Of a stretch of DNA of 64,000 nucleotides, positions 1 through 12,011 are shown in pieces. Under the pieces are notes generated by a model. The model ran no database searches, was not told the DNA's origin, and was given only the letters and a program-made list of their open reading frames with translations. Position 1 is the stretch's first letter; every line of letters begins with the position of its first letter. Position numbers and translations under genes: made by a program. Origin of the DNA: Chytridium lagenaria (lineage: Eukaryota; Chytridiomycota; Chytridiomycetes; Chytridiales; Chytridiaceae); assembly GCA_025449115.1 (NCBI GenBank), contig JAHLKC010000014.1:124001-188000 (forward strand), written 5' to 3'.

Positions 1-1972
1 ATTTCAGTTACAACGTCATCCAATAGCATTCTTTGTCTACAAGCAGGCAACGATGGCGTGGTATCGCTTCGAGCTTGCAACAATGCAGAGAGGCTACAGT
101 GGTGGGAATATCACTATGGATTTCTTATTAGTGGTTATACTACCAAGAAGAGATGCTTCTCTGAGAGCGATGATAACGTAGAGTTGAGGGATTGTGGATC
201 TGGAGCAGATCAACTTATCATTCTGAGCGCGACAAATCAATTTATTCTTGGAAGCAATCAAAAATGTATTGGGCTCGACAGCTCCAATAGGCTTAAAATC
301 TTGTAAGTTTTGGTTTATTTGATGTTGCCATGTTTGTTAATTGATTATTGCGACAGAGCATGTTCAACGGCAAGAACACAGATCTTCAATCTGTCGCGTC
401 GTTCTGTTTTTGTGGATGAGCTTTCAAAGACCGACTGCACCGTTTCTACATCAAGAAAAGAATGGCGTCGAATGTCTGCGGCCGAGAGAGATGCATACAT
501 CGCCGCCGTTCGAAGGCTACGTCAAGTACCCTCAGTTGCCGGCCGAGCAAGTTTATATATTGATTTAGTCTCCATTCACACCGCAAATATGGGGTACACA
601 CACATGGCCGTAGGAAGAGAAAATCTATCTGTACTGAGTTTATTAGGCATTGTTTTTCCCTTGGCATCGAGCTTATCTTCAGCTGTACGAAAAATATTTA
701 CGGCAAGTTAATCCAACCGTGAGCATTCCATTCTGGGACTGGTCAGCCGACGCTCCACAGCCTCTAAAGAATGGTGTAAATATCGCTCAAATTTTCGGCA
801 CGAGCAGCAGCTCCTTCGGAACGGTTGGAACCGATCGGAACGGTTACTGCCTTACCAATGGGTTCGCGGCTGGCTGGCTTGCACAGGACGGTAGCTGCCT
901 ATCCAGGTCTTACGGCCCTTCTTTCTCAGTCCCCAATCCTATAGATGTCGCCATCGCCGTTCAGAGATCACCGAGCTACAAGGTCTTTTCAGGAGAAGTC
1001 GAGTATTTTCATAATTACGTACATTATGCCGTCGGTGGCGACAATGGTTTGGATTTATGCATATCACCGAAGTCTTAATACTGGTTTCATTAGGCATGCT
1101 GACTTGGAGTGATTTTGCTGTAAATGACCCTATTTTCTGGAGTCATCATTCCAACGTTGGTAAGTATTGTAGTTTTTATAGATATGAATCTTGCTTTGGT
1201 CTTCTGTAACCCCTCATCCTCTGATGAATTAACAACAGATCGACTTTGGTATTCTTGGCAGCAGCTGAACCCTACACTCCAAGCTCAATACTCTGGTAGT
1301 GTAAGCCTTCCGACTGGGAGCAGTGAAACTGCAAAATCCACTGACATCATGCCTGCCTTCAACTATCCGGTCTCTGCGACGCTCATTCTTGGAAAGAATG
1401 GGTTCTGTTCAGGCTACGATGCTCTCGACAGAACGAGGCTCACGCGACGTGATCCCATCGAAGCCTTGAACCGTAGAATGATTCAGGGCGGCGCTCTTCT
1501 TCCATGGATGGATCAATCACTTTTCGGAACTTTAAATGGCGCTTTGCGGGAAGGTAGACAGAAGCTCGGCTCTGGAAAATACGGCACTGTCAAGCTTCCA
1601 CCATTCCCCGCACTCAAGGATACATTCCTTCGCAGAAACATGGGAAAAAGACTTTTTGGCAAACAGAATACACCAGATGAGGAAAGGGAGATTGTCGGAC
1701 AGGTCAGGGCTATGGAATCAGTTATAGAGACGAATCGCAATAGCTTCATTACCTCACTAGACGATTACTTTGAGGAACATCCGCATGCTGATTACGAAGA
1801 GGCTTTTGAGAGGACACTCAACAGTCTGAAAATAGTGGAGCCATTTACATTGGTGGAAGAAATTAAAGATGACGCTTCGGAAATTGCAGAGGACACCGTG
1901 GATGGTACGTCCTCCTCTGATAGCGAGGGGGTTAATAGCGAGGGAACAGATGAGGATTCACCCCAATTCTAA
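1..1972 (+). CDS. Secreted lectin-tyrosinase fusion, copy 1 (5' end outside window)
   Basis: Type-3 copper enzyme expected to oxidise phenols to quinones (melanin or wall-phenol chemistry). Exons read as 1-302, 357-609, 647-1046, 1094-1159 and 1239-1972, which join in one frame of 585 codons. The N-terminal part matches the last beta-trefoil (ricin-B-like) lectin unit of the neighbouring copy. The tyrosinase core shows all six expected copper histidines: IHTAN, YTHM and PWHR for CuA, and FHNYVH plus SHHSN for CuB. A C-terminal extension with LPWMDQ follows and ends in an acidic Ser/Glu tail. Compared with copy 2 it has two extra introns (610-646, only 37 bp, and 1047-1093). The signal peptide and first lectin units must lie left of the window. 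The substrate is unknown. Confidence 0.88.
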
Positions 1973-2189
1973 AGGACGATGACCAATTTATTCTTTGATT
2001 GCAATATAAAATACAATTGTGGTAAATAAACTGTGGTTTACTTTACATGTTAAAAGAGTTATTTCATTTTCACAACAGTAATCTGAAAGACGATTCATTT
2101 TGTAACGTGATTAAGTGAGCGTTCCTGATTGGGGTATGTCTCAGCCTTTTGATTGGCAGTAGCTCGACACTAGGCGTGTCTTTCAGAGG

Positions 2190-2196
2190 ATAAAAA
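2190..2196 (+). promoter_or_regulatory. TATA-like box of tyrosinase copy 2
   Basis: An ATAAAAA element lies about 50 bp before the start codon at 2247, in the 274-bp spacer between the tandem tyrosinase genes. Its spacing suits a fungal core promoter. This is inference from position and sequence only. Confidence 0.4.
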
Positions 2197-2246
2197 CAAT
2201 ACATCCTACACTGCAGCTTTAGAGCAGACATTTTAATCATCGTAAA

Positions 2247-5200
2247 ATGCGTCTTTCTACGCTAGCTGTAGCGCTTGGGCTTATCGCAACGGCCTCAAAC
2301 GCTTTCGTCATCAACTCTGGAAGCGGTTGTTGGCAAAGCAATGGCATTAATAGACAATTAACAGTCACCGCGTGTCGAGCAAATGATGCTGCGCAAAACT
2401 TCACCATCCGATTTGCAGGTACAGGGCCAGGAGTATACCTGCATTCAGAAAGTCACAAGGCTTGCGTGAATCTTGGTGGAAGTTCAAACACAGTTATCGT
2501 AAGTCCCTTTGCTCTTCATTTTCATATATTGTAATTACAATTGAAGGGGGTTGCGGAGGGTCATTATGTATAAAGGGTTGAGATTGCCTTGGCTTCACTT
2601 ACCGGATATCACGCTAACAATTGATTTAGCTATCAACTTGTACCGCCAGCCTAGTGACATCCATGTATGCGACAGCAAACTCGAATCAATTTATCATAAC
2701 TCAAAATGATAACTGTATGGAAAACGAAAACAACAATCTCGTGTCGAGGTAAGTCAAAACAGCTGCCTTATCACATAATTTCATTTGTCTTTCTTGTTGA
2801 TGTAATTTTAAATTAACGTAACGCTTTCTAACATTACCGTGTCGAGCAGATGGTGCTCTTGGGAGGATCCGCAACGCTTTACGTTGCCTTTGACCAAAGA
2901 AAACGACGTCATTGGACCGATCCGAGTTGGCTCATTTTGCCTACAGAACAACGGGTGGGAGAGGCTTACCATAGCCGCATGCACCAACTCTCCAAAGCAA
3001 CTTTTCAGAGTTTTTGCCTTTGGAGGGGGTATTAACGTCCGAAGCGCCGACAACGTTTTATGCATGGATGTATTTTGGGACGACACCTCGACTAACTCGG
3101 AGATTGGGGTTCGTGGGCTATTTCTCTGTCCACATTGTCTCCCCGGCACTTGTCTGCTATCGCCATTTGTTTTAATGCATCCAGTATTCTTGGGTCCCAT
3201 ACTCACAATATCTCTTTCCTTAGATGTGGGAATGCAAAAGAGAGGTCGAATGGTCCAACAATCAAATATTCTTCTCCACAACCCCTGGAATGCATTCTGG
3301 CCAAAGTCTCAGTTTGATAACGAATTTGGCCACTCGGTGCCTTCGCGTGCAATCTTTAACAGCAAATTCAGGTCTATCATTAGGGTTGGCATCTGAATTG
3401 TATACCAAATAATAACGTTGTTTTTCTTCCTGAAGAGACTGTAATGGAAGCTCAGCACAGACTTTCCGATTGCCATTCAACAGCAGAACTCCCGTTATGC
3501 CAACTACTTCAACGTCAATCTCGGTTAGAACTGCTTCCGGATCAATGGCTTGTCTTGAAGTTTTGGGATCGCGCATCATTCTTTTACCATGTAATCCGAT
3601 TAAGCTTCAGCAATGGTGGGAGTACCACTTTGGCTTCCTTATCAATTCTGTGACGGGGATTAAGAAATGTGTAAAGGAGGTAGACAATTCTAGGCTTGAA
3701 GTCGACACGTGCGGAGATGGCCCGGACCAACTTTTGATGCTTAGTGCATCCAATCGGCTCATTGTAGGAAGTAGCTATAATTGTGTTGGGGTAACTGAGT
3801 GGAATGAAATTATCACGAGGTAGGCTAATTTACGATTAACTGAATTGCGTATACACTCTATTAACAATTCAACAATCTTTTTCGTCTTGCTTAATGCAGC
3901 CCATGCAACCCAAGCTCATCAAACTTCACCATCTCTCAAAAAACAGTTTTCGCTGAAACTTTACCGACGACGTCTTGCACTCCAAATCCGACAAGAAAAG
4001 AATGGAGGAAGATGAGCAACACGGAAAAAGATGCATATATCAACGCCGTCAACACACTTCGAAGGACCCCTTCAAGAGCGGGACGCACCAGTCTTTACAT
4101 GGATTTGATTGCCATCCACTCCGCCGCGGCTGGCTATATTCACATGACTCCGCTGTTTCTTCCCTGGCATCGCGCTTTCCTTCGACTGTACGAGAACGTT
4201 CTTCGCCAAATTAATCCTACAGTCAGCCTTCCTTACTGGGACTGGGGTTCAGATTCACCACAGCCTATTCTTAATGGAACAAGCATCAACCAGATATTCG
4301 GTTCTTCCAACAGATCTTTGGGAACTCGTGGCACAGCGACGCAAAACTATTGCGTACGTGATGGTTTCATGTCGGGCTGGACAGCAAGTGACGGTGGTTG
4401 TGTGACACGAAGCTATGATGTGAGGTTCTCCGTTCCTAATCAGATCGATGTCGCTATTACTATCCAAAGAACAACCAACTGGGCATGGTTCGTGGAAGAC
4501 CTGGAGTATTACCATAACTACGTTCATGGCGCTGTGGGTGGCAGTGATGGGATGATGTCATGGGTGGGCTTCTCACCAAATGACGCAATCTTCTATTTCC
4601 ATCACGCTAACGTTGGTGAGCATTATTAAAAAGGATCATAACTTCAATACTGATTTTTATTATGAAAGATCGTTTATGGCTCTCTTGGCAACAATACAAT
4701 CCAAACTCTCGCAGCGATTACTCAGGCTCTTACTCGCTTCCAAACGGCGAAAGGGTAGACGTTAGATCAACAGACATCATGCCGAGTTTTAACCTGCCTA
4801 TATCGACTGCCTTGGTCATAGGGCAAAGCGGACAGTGTACTTCCTACGACACCATTGACCGCACCCGCATAAATCGGCGCAGTCAAATTGAGGAGCTTCA
4901 TCAAAGAATGCTTGGAGGAAGTGCCGCACTATTGCCTTGGATGGATCAAACAATGATAGGATCTATTGGTGAAACATTAGAGAGGGGACGCAAAAAGCTG
5001 GGGTCTGGAAAGTTTGGAACCATCCTTCTTCCTACTCCTCCCGGACTGCAGGAATGGTTCATCCGTCGCAACATGGGTCGACATCTCTTTAAGGGGAAGA
5101 ACACTCCGGAGGAAGAAGAGATGTACGTCAGGCATGTTCGCGCAATTGAGGCCAAAATTGAGACGAACAGAAAGCTGTTCATTGAGCTTCTGGATCGCTT

Positions 5201-5300
5201 CTTGGAGGAGAACCCGAATTCGAACTACGACGCGGCCTTTGCTTACGCGCTTAACACTTTAGAGCCCGTGCAGAAGGCGGAAATGCGCGTTATAGAATGA
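2247..5300 (+). CDS. Secreted lectin-tyrosinase fusion, copy 2 (complete)
   Basis: Predicted exons 2247-2498, 2630-2748, 2850-3108, 3224-3399, 3436-3819, 3900-4615 and 4669-5300 join cleanly to 845 residues. Residues 1-19 form a signal peptide (basic start, hydrophobic core, ASNA cleavage). Residues of about 20-395 look like three successive beta-trefoil lectin units with repeated Cys and Q-x-F/W signatures such as CNGSSAQTFRL. The tyrosinase domain follows, with copper ligands in IHSAA, YIHM, PWHR, YHNYVH and FHHANV; a conserved C-terminal extension contains LPWMDQ and ends without a membrane segment. Glycan binding would anchor the oxidase to a wall or host surface, which is inference. It is a tandem duplicate of the upstream gene. 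No frame break was needed. Confidence 0.9.
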
Positions 5301-5526
5301 GTAACTCTGGTTTATCGTTTTAGAATAAATATTGAAGGAAGAATTGAACGATAAAAACATTAATAATAAACCCCTCAAATTTTGTCCAGCACTGTGGACT
5401 AGGTACATGCCTGTACATGTAATATTAAAAATTACTATGTGCAAAAAGGGCCCGCGCCTCTGGGTCATACTCGTCAGCCTCCCATACACAAAATGTATTC
5501 CCGTCCATCCAAATATATTTAACATC

Positions 5527-6417
5527 ATGTTCCGCAATTCAGTAATGCCAGCCTCTATGATGCTGAACGTTGAAGTCGAGAACGAACTGTGCATGCGCGC
5601 AAGAACGCCAGCTCGCACTCGACGCACAGCAAGCTCCTCGCCTTCTTCTTGCAAAGGCTCTTCGCGGAGAGTGATGCTACAATCCGATTCCGCGGCAAGC
5701 ATGTTGCCTTTACCTGCGCAGCAATGCGATGGCGATCAGGTCAAGTCGTCTTTAACAGGGCCAGCCTCTATGGGTCTTGATTCTCAAATGTTTAAAGCAA
5801 ACACTCCTTCCATTCCCCCTTCCCCTCATTCCTGTTCCGAACGACTTTCCAATATGTCGAGGTCGTCGACTCCGCACTGCAGGCCGTCAATTGACCCCAC
5901 ACTCTTCCCGATAGTAACGCTGGATGTTCCCCATCAATACATGCCAAGTGTAGCGCTCATGGGCTCTGAGCATAGTGATGCTCGATGGATTACACGCACC
6001 GATGATATTCCTTTACACTCAAATTCGCAGATCCCGCTGTCCCCGACAATCACCCACGGATTGCTTTCAAAAGGCAAGTGTCGGAGTTCCCATCGGCACA
6101 CCATGCCGCGAACCCGTCACTCCGCTCGTTGTTGCGAGCAATCAACAGCGGCATCTGCACCTCCCTTCCGAGCATCGTTTCAAGAGCAAGCAATCAATAT
6201 TGTTGAGAACGACCATACAGTTTCAAAGGCTTGCAAAGTCCAAAGTCAATCGCCGCAATCTGTACTGACTGGTTTGCTGCAAGGGTTCAAAACAAGGAAG
6301 AGGCACCCCGTAGTTGATGGTCACAAGAGCCCATTTGACGAAATGCTTGAGACCGACACCACCATTCATCTCTCGCTGACCCCAGCGATTGCTGTCGTCC
6401 CCATTCTGTCATCTTGA
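5527..6417 (+). CDS. Hypothetical Ser/Pro/Arg-rich protein
   Basis: A single uninterrupted frame of 296 codons from the ATG at 5527; the frame stays open upstream to 5332 with another ATG at 5407, so the start is uncertain. The product is low-complexity, with Ser/Pro and Arg-rich stretches and no domain, membrane segment or signal peptide that I recognise. It follows the tyrosinase gene by 226 bp on the same strand. The lack of introns is unusual in this window, so it could be an accidental open frame in GC-richer DNA. Confidence 0.4.
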   Translation: MFRNSVMPASMMLNVEVENELCMRARTPARTRRTASSSPSSCKGSSRRVMLQSDSAASMLPLPAQQCDGDQVKSSLTGPASMGLDSQMFKANTPSIPPSPHSCSERLSNMSRSSTPHCRPSIDPTLFPIVTLDVPHQYMPSVALMGSEHSDARWITRTDDIPLHSNSQIPLSPTITHGLLSKGKCRSSHRHTMPRTRHSARCCEQSTAASAPPFRASFQEQAINIVENDHTVSKACKVQSQSPQSVLTGLLQGFKTRKRHPVVDGHKSPFDEMLETDTTIHLSLTPAIAVVPILSS

Positions 6418-6870
6418 CGGGACCAGACGACAATACTTGTAAATAAATATCGTTGACGATGTAAGGATTTACTATCCTTGCTAAACTAGTTTTTTTTTTA
6501 ATAGTTCATCACCCACTTAAATGACATCAAACAGGCACTCTTCTTGTGTGCTATGTATGCAGCGACTCTCTCTACTTGTGATCGGTACACTTTTATCATA
6601 GAACTGAGCAATACAAGATATCGAGACGGTGTTGAGCGCAAGAAAACCATAACCCCTTCATTCAACTTTCTCTAGTCTAATTGTTTGGGCCTTTTCCCTT
6701 CCTTTCTTTATTATGTTTACCATGTCGCATGGAAGTTCCTTTTGTCCAGAACCATTTCTTTTGGGGGATGATCTTTGGTTGTGGGGGAAGAAAATCGGCG
6801 AGCGCCTAACCAGCTCGTATTCCTTTTGAAAAAGGTATTTCAGTTAAGAAAAAGCTGTATTCGATAAACC
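6418..6870. other. Intergenic, no gene seen
   Basis: 453 bp between the Ser/Pro-rich frame and FSH1. It holds a poly-T tract near 6490 and pyrimidine-rich stretches before the FSH1 start. No coding or RNA signature was recognised. Confidence 0.5.
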
Positions 6871-7891
6871 ATGCAACGTATTCTTTGCCTTCACGGGTAT
6901 ACTCAAAACTCGGACGTCTTTAGGGCCAGAACAGCAATCCTAAGAAAGGATCTTGCTTCTATCGCTGAGCTTGGTTTGTAAAGTCCTTTGATGGTGCTAT
7001 TAGGTCTTCGATCTTGACACACAACTTAACTACACACAACGTACAGTGTACATTGATGCACCGCACATCGTTCCGGCTTCGGAGAATAAGGTAGATGGGA
7101 GGGTTTATATCAAGCAGCTTAACTCGGTTGCTTTCTAAGATCAGTAACAGCGACGTGAATGCTGGAAAGCAGGGTTGGTGTTTTCGATCCAAACTATTAA
7201 TTCTTCTAGACAGTACTCAAAGATCGTGGTGGACGGATGATCAAGGCCTTGCAGGATTTCAAGAAGCCATTTCTTTTATTAAAGGGTCTGCTTAAATCTA
7301 ATCCTTTCGCTTTTGGCTGTTGTTCCTTTAATTACGATTATAGTTTCCTCTCAATTTACTCTTACCAATATACTTTTTTTAATTTGGCGATTCGTAGATG
7401 TTGGGACGAAAACGGTCCTTTTGATGGTATCTTTGGCTTTTCGCAAGGCGCGACAATGGCAGCCATTATGGGAAGCGAGCTGTCTTTTCTTCATGCAGCC
7501 AAGAACCTTCGCTTCCCACCTCCAAGATATGTGATAGCAGTTTCAGGGTTTCTTCCTACTCGAGCAGGCAACGATTCAGCCGACGTATGGTTTCCACTGC
7601 AATACGAGAGTTGTATTAATGCGGATGGAATGCCGGTTTATGCTGCACCATATAATCTCAAAGCGCTTCATGTCATTGGAATGCAGGATGCTTGGGTGCG
7701 ACCAGAAAGGTCCCATGAACTAGCGAAGCGGTATCCTCCAGATAACATCACTGTGATGGAGCACGATGGAGGGTGAGTCCTTCCTTTTCGTCTTTCTACT
7801 GGTAATTTTTAACGGTAAAAGACATTTCATTCCAACAAATGCTGTAATGAGAAAAAAGTACAAAGAATTCATATCGACTTTCTCGTCGTGA
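6871..7891 (+). CDS. FSH1: FSH1-type alpha/beta serine hydrolase
   Basis: Six predicted exons (6871-6973, 7047-7090, 7140-7173, 7210-7285, 7398-7772, 7822-7891) join to 233 residues, close to yeast Fsh1 (about 240). The start MQRILCLHGYTQN is the family oxyanion-loop strand. The catalytic serine lies in GFSQGA, the acid in MQDAWV and the histidine in HDGGHFIP, completing the triad. The IDAPH and GPFDGIFGFSQGA blocks are typical of the FSH1 family (esterase-like enzymes related to human OVCA2). No targeting signal is evident, so it is probably cytosolic. It converges on the CCDC138-like gene, leaving only 62 bp. The physiological substrate is not known for the family. Confidence 0.88.
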
Positions 7892-7953
7892 TCAGTTGCT
7901 TTATATACATAAAATCGATATTTAGAATAAAAGAGTCTACGAAAGTCGACATT

Positions 7954-10900
7954 TTAATCCTGCATGTCTAAATTCTTAAAAATAGATTTTAGGTTCAACA
8001 CCAGAAAATCCGACCACGCATGCTGGTTGTTCTCTCTTTCTTTAAGTACTCGAATCATTAAAGAACGAACACCATCCAACAGAACATGTTCATTTTTTAA
8101 CTTTGATAAAAATGGTCTACATATCAGGAAAAAATAATATTACTGATCCCATTACGGCAAAGGGCAAGAAAAACTAAAAGCAGGTAAATAACTAAACACT
8201 TACGGCATCTTTGAGGCTTTTTGTAAAAAAACGCAAATATTTTCGAGTGTGCCTACGTGTTGCACATTTAATGCTTGCGTGACTGAGCTCCAAAGATCAG
8301 CAGTATCGATGCACTGTTGCAGGAAATCCGAAAGCCATTCTAAATGATGATACGATAAGCATAGGCCAGTGTATAAAGTTTGGGGAGAAAGTGAATTGCA
8401 TGAGCATAGGGTTCTCACCTCCATCGTCGCAAAGGTTTAAGATGATGGCGCTGGCCAAAAATGACACCTTCTCGTTATGCCTGCCAGGAATAAGAAGCGA
8501 ATGCACAAAGTCAATCCCGCCTGCGTCGATGAACGCAAACTTTGCCTTTAAAAGCGAATCAGATTACAACAGGATTAAAAGGAATACGAACCACGCATGA
8601 CAAAAGATCTGATAGAATTTCTTCCAATGTGGGCTCAAGAATCTCTGGTTTGGATATACCGGAGACTATTACAAGACGATTTACTAACTTTGCGTGAAGT
8701 CCAATGGGATCAGGCGATGGCCTCGGACTAGGAAGTCTTCGCATATGCTCACGGTGACGACATGCTGCTTCTGCGAGGGCTACCCTCTAACATAGTTGTA
8801 AGAATGTTTTATGCGTGTTTGATAATACCTCCCGGGACCCCACCTGGTGCGCCCGTGAAAAATCTAATACAAAAAGCAAAAACAGGTCTCCCACGCCATT
8901 TTCGTCGTCGAAACAGGGAAAATCCTCGTCATCCGCATAATTATTTGGAATGGTCGCTGCTAATTTCGAGGATCCCAAAAAGCGATACACAGCTACAATA
9001 GATTTTAAAAGCTAGTAGAAATGAATGACATATTAACGCTTTTACATCAATTCAAAATTACTTAAACTTACTGTATCATCACGTCGTTGAATCATCCAGA
9101 GTAACTCTCCACTTCCACTGTCTTTCGAAACCTCCCAAGCGCCGCTGAACCCTCCGTCTATGCACCGTCGATGAACACGAAGGAGATGCTCGAGAATCCT
9201 ACACAAGCCAATAACCTACGACATTGTATCAGCATTAAAATAATAAATCAAGACAATACAACAAAGCACAGAAGAAGCGGCATATGTAAATACCTGATGA
9301 TCGTCGCTCAGCGCTTCTAAATTCAAGTGATCAACCATATCCCCATCTCGAGCATCGCTAGCTTTCATCGTCTGAGTGGATGCTGAATTTATATTAGCTT
9401 TCGTAGACAGGGAAAATAAGCGGAAAGAAACGAGAGAACAAATAAATTTACCATTTACACAGACAGTCCGTTCAGCTTTCTCGGGAAGAAGACGTTTTAA
9501 TAAGTCCAGCTTCAGGTGAGAAGACAACGTGTCCAAGTGAACTTTCGCTGGATCAGAGGATGACTCAATAACAATCCTATTGGATTTGGCTGCGTTAATG
9601 TTGTTCTTGTACCGTTCTGCCCGTTCCCGATGCTGCAAAACATAAAATTTAGGATTCACTACTTTGAGTTCAGACTGCAACATACCACTTTAAGTTGACT
9701 TGAGAGCCCGTCCAATTTAGCATTGCGGTCATTTAAATCTGATAAAGCCCCGTTAAGCTGAGCAACTATTTAGCTTACAACAGGTTGAACATTTACCTGA
9801 TCACGCATTTTGCGGTTTACACCCACAACCTCCTTTAGATTCAACTGTAGTCTTTTGTTTTCTTTCGCCAACGCAGAAAGTGAAGCATCGTAACGTGCGA
9901 TTATAGATTCTACCTCCTTTAGATATCTCGTGAGCCGCAAGATAGATATCGTAAAAATTACCTCACGAAAATCCTTCTCCTTTACATTGAACCGATCATT
10001 TGCTTTCTTTTCAATCTCATCCATCATGTTGAGTTCCCGCTCTACGATGAGTTTTTCACGCTTTGATAGTTCTTGCTCTAATCGCGATAGATTATCGTTC
10101 TTCTCCTGGAAAACGGTAGGAAAATACAATAAAACGAAGTCAGTAATCAAATGAAATCACATAATTTTATGCACTTCGTACATTTAAATACGCCGAAAGC
10201 CGGAAAAGTTCGTCACTGATAGAAGAAAGCCCTTCTTGTTGCTTCCGAAGCTCGGCTTCTGACGGTCTGAAACATTTCCGAAAATCGGTTAGACATAAAA
10301 TAGTCCTTAAGACATTATTAAATACCGGAAGATATAGGAGCTCTTTTCTTCATTCGATGGTGATACCGATCCTATAGAACTTCTGTTAGGTCAATAGTAA
10401 TGTGGACAAACCTTCGAATGCCGGTAGCTTCTTGATTGCATTTCCTGATTTTCTACTTCGTCATTGAGTTCATCAAGCGCAGCTTCTGATGAAAATTTAA
10501 CCGAAGGAGTGGTGGTCTAAATTTTTACAATCTTAATATAACTTAATGATATAACGCTGACTCACAGATAGGTGAGATCTCTCCGACAATATGGGAGATG
10601 CGTGCCCGGGGCCAGAAAGATCATTCAAGGATAAGTCCGGCCCGAAGACTTCTGCTTCTTCCTGTAGTTGATTTAACATATATAGGTGTTCACTAGAATT
10701 ACGTGTCGAACGCCATTGTTTTGATTGAAACTTCTGTCCATATATCCACCAGAAAAAAATACAGGTTCTCGATGTGCTGAAGATGTACTCTGAAATAGTC
10801 GTAGATGTTCCAGTACGTCCTCAATATCGTTGTCTTTTATCGTAAGAATTATATTAATAAAGATTTGCAAGAATTATTTTAAACAAGCAGCTTACCTTGC

Positions 10901-11016
10901 TCATCTTCAAGCAAAGATTTCTTTACTTCGGTGAGCCGTACAATCGGGGCTGGAGACTGTGATGCTGGTATTGTGCTATCGTTAGCAGGCTGAAAACTCT
11001 CAGACGGCTGAAAGGG
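7954..11016 (-). CDS. CCDC138: CCDC138-like coiled-coil protein (centriole/cilium associated)
   Basis: A multi-exon minus-strand gene. Supported 3' exons are 7954-8116, 8204-8339, 8419-8545 and one starting at 8595. The central part (about 9780-10130) is a long charged coiled coil with heptads such as SRLEQELSKREKLIVEREL. The C-terminal half is helical and resembles animal CCDC138: the run NICVFLQKASKM and the terminal FLVLNLKSIF match the human C-terminus as I remember it. The last exon was found by splicing a GTAAGT donor at 8203 to an acceptor at 8117. The 5' end near 11016 is not resolved; an exon with SQSPAPIVRLTE ends at 10896. CCDC138 is linked to centriolar satellites, so it fits a flagellated fungus. 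Confidence 0.65.
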
Positions 11017-11209
11017 TTTTGTGATTGACTTAATTCATGTAGACCTTCATTTGAAAATCCAGTTGCACTAAATGATGATGCAGGAGCTTCTGCACATGGC
11101 TTTCCCCCGTAAAATCGACACCCGGTTAAAGTTCACAACGCTGTCTTTTAAGGGCTGTGAATGACTTTGCAAGGGAACAGGTACAATTGGTATCTGACTT
11201 CGAGGTTGA

Positions 11210-11710
11210 GATGTTGGAATAATTCGGTTTGCGATATTTTCTGTCCTGTCTACCCCGGACGAAATATCATTCTACGAGGGTCATCTAGTTTTGAGATTGT
11301 CGAAGGGAGATCATTTAAAAAGCTACGGTTTGGAAGGTCTTGATGGTCAGCAACTTGTAGAGTTCGAGAAAATACCTTTAGACCTGCTTTTCGACGCCGT
11401 TGCAACAGAAGTTTCTAGATGCCGGCTTAATCTCCGCCTGGAAGGTGCGCGACCGGAGACGGAATGGGCAAAGTGCGGTGGCAAAGACCCCACGTCAATG
11501 ACTACCCGACCCTTTAAACAAAGTCCGAGAGAGTGGGATTGTCAGCTAGCTGGACGCATCAAGCGGATGGATCAACGCACCTTCACGATGCGCTCAGACT
11601 TGCTCAAAGCATCCATGAATGACATTTCTGACGACGTAATTGCAGATCTTGCGTCGTCATCGTTCTCCCAGTCATCATCGTTGAGTATGAATGAAATGCC
11701 GGCCTCCTGA
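11210..11710 (+). CDS. Hypothetical protein, 5' end unresolved
   Basis: An open stretch of about 166 codons ending at a stop at 11708-11710. It has protein-like composition (blocks such as GLDGQQLVEFEKIPLDLLF and MRSDLLKASMNDISDD) and a Ser-rich tail. No ATG occurs in frame before 11497, so either an upstream exon exists or translation starts at 11497. It lies head-to-head with the CCDC138-like gene with almost no spacer. I do not recognise the family. Confidence 0.4.
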   Translation, partial: DVGIIRFAIFSVLSTPDEISFYEGHLVLRLSKGDHLKSYGLEGLDGQQLVEFEKIPLDLLFDAVATEVSRCRLNLRLEGARPETEWAKCGGKDPTSMTTRPFKQSPREWDCQLAGRIKRMDQRTFTMRSDLLKASMNDISDDVIADLASSSFSQSSSLSMNEMPAS

Positions 11711-12011
11711 CTCTCATGCATCTTAAATTTTGATTTCATTCATAAAATAGAGGTTAAGAAAAAGGGCGGACGTGAAGTGAAGTGCATGCGAATTATCATC
11801 TGTTTGCAGTGCAGATGTCCGAGATGGGTAGGATGGACAGAATAAGTTATTTTGAACAAGACTGGCTAATCTTAACTTCGAGTTCGATGGTTAAATAAAA
11901 TATACCAATATCAAATTCCTTACAGCTTTCATTTGCATGATGGTGAGCACCCGAGTTTTTTACTTCTTTCAACGGCCTTGTAGGCTCTGAGTTTGCCAGT
12001 GATAGGCCATA
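11711..12011. other. Intergenic, no gene seen
   Basis: About 300 bp between two plus-strand genes. Probably 3' UTR of the upstream frame plus promoter of the Ser/Pro-rich gene. No structure recognised. Confidence 0.45.
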
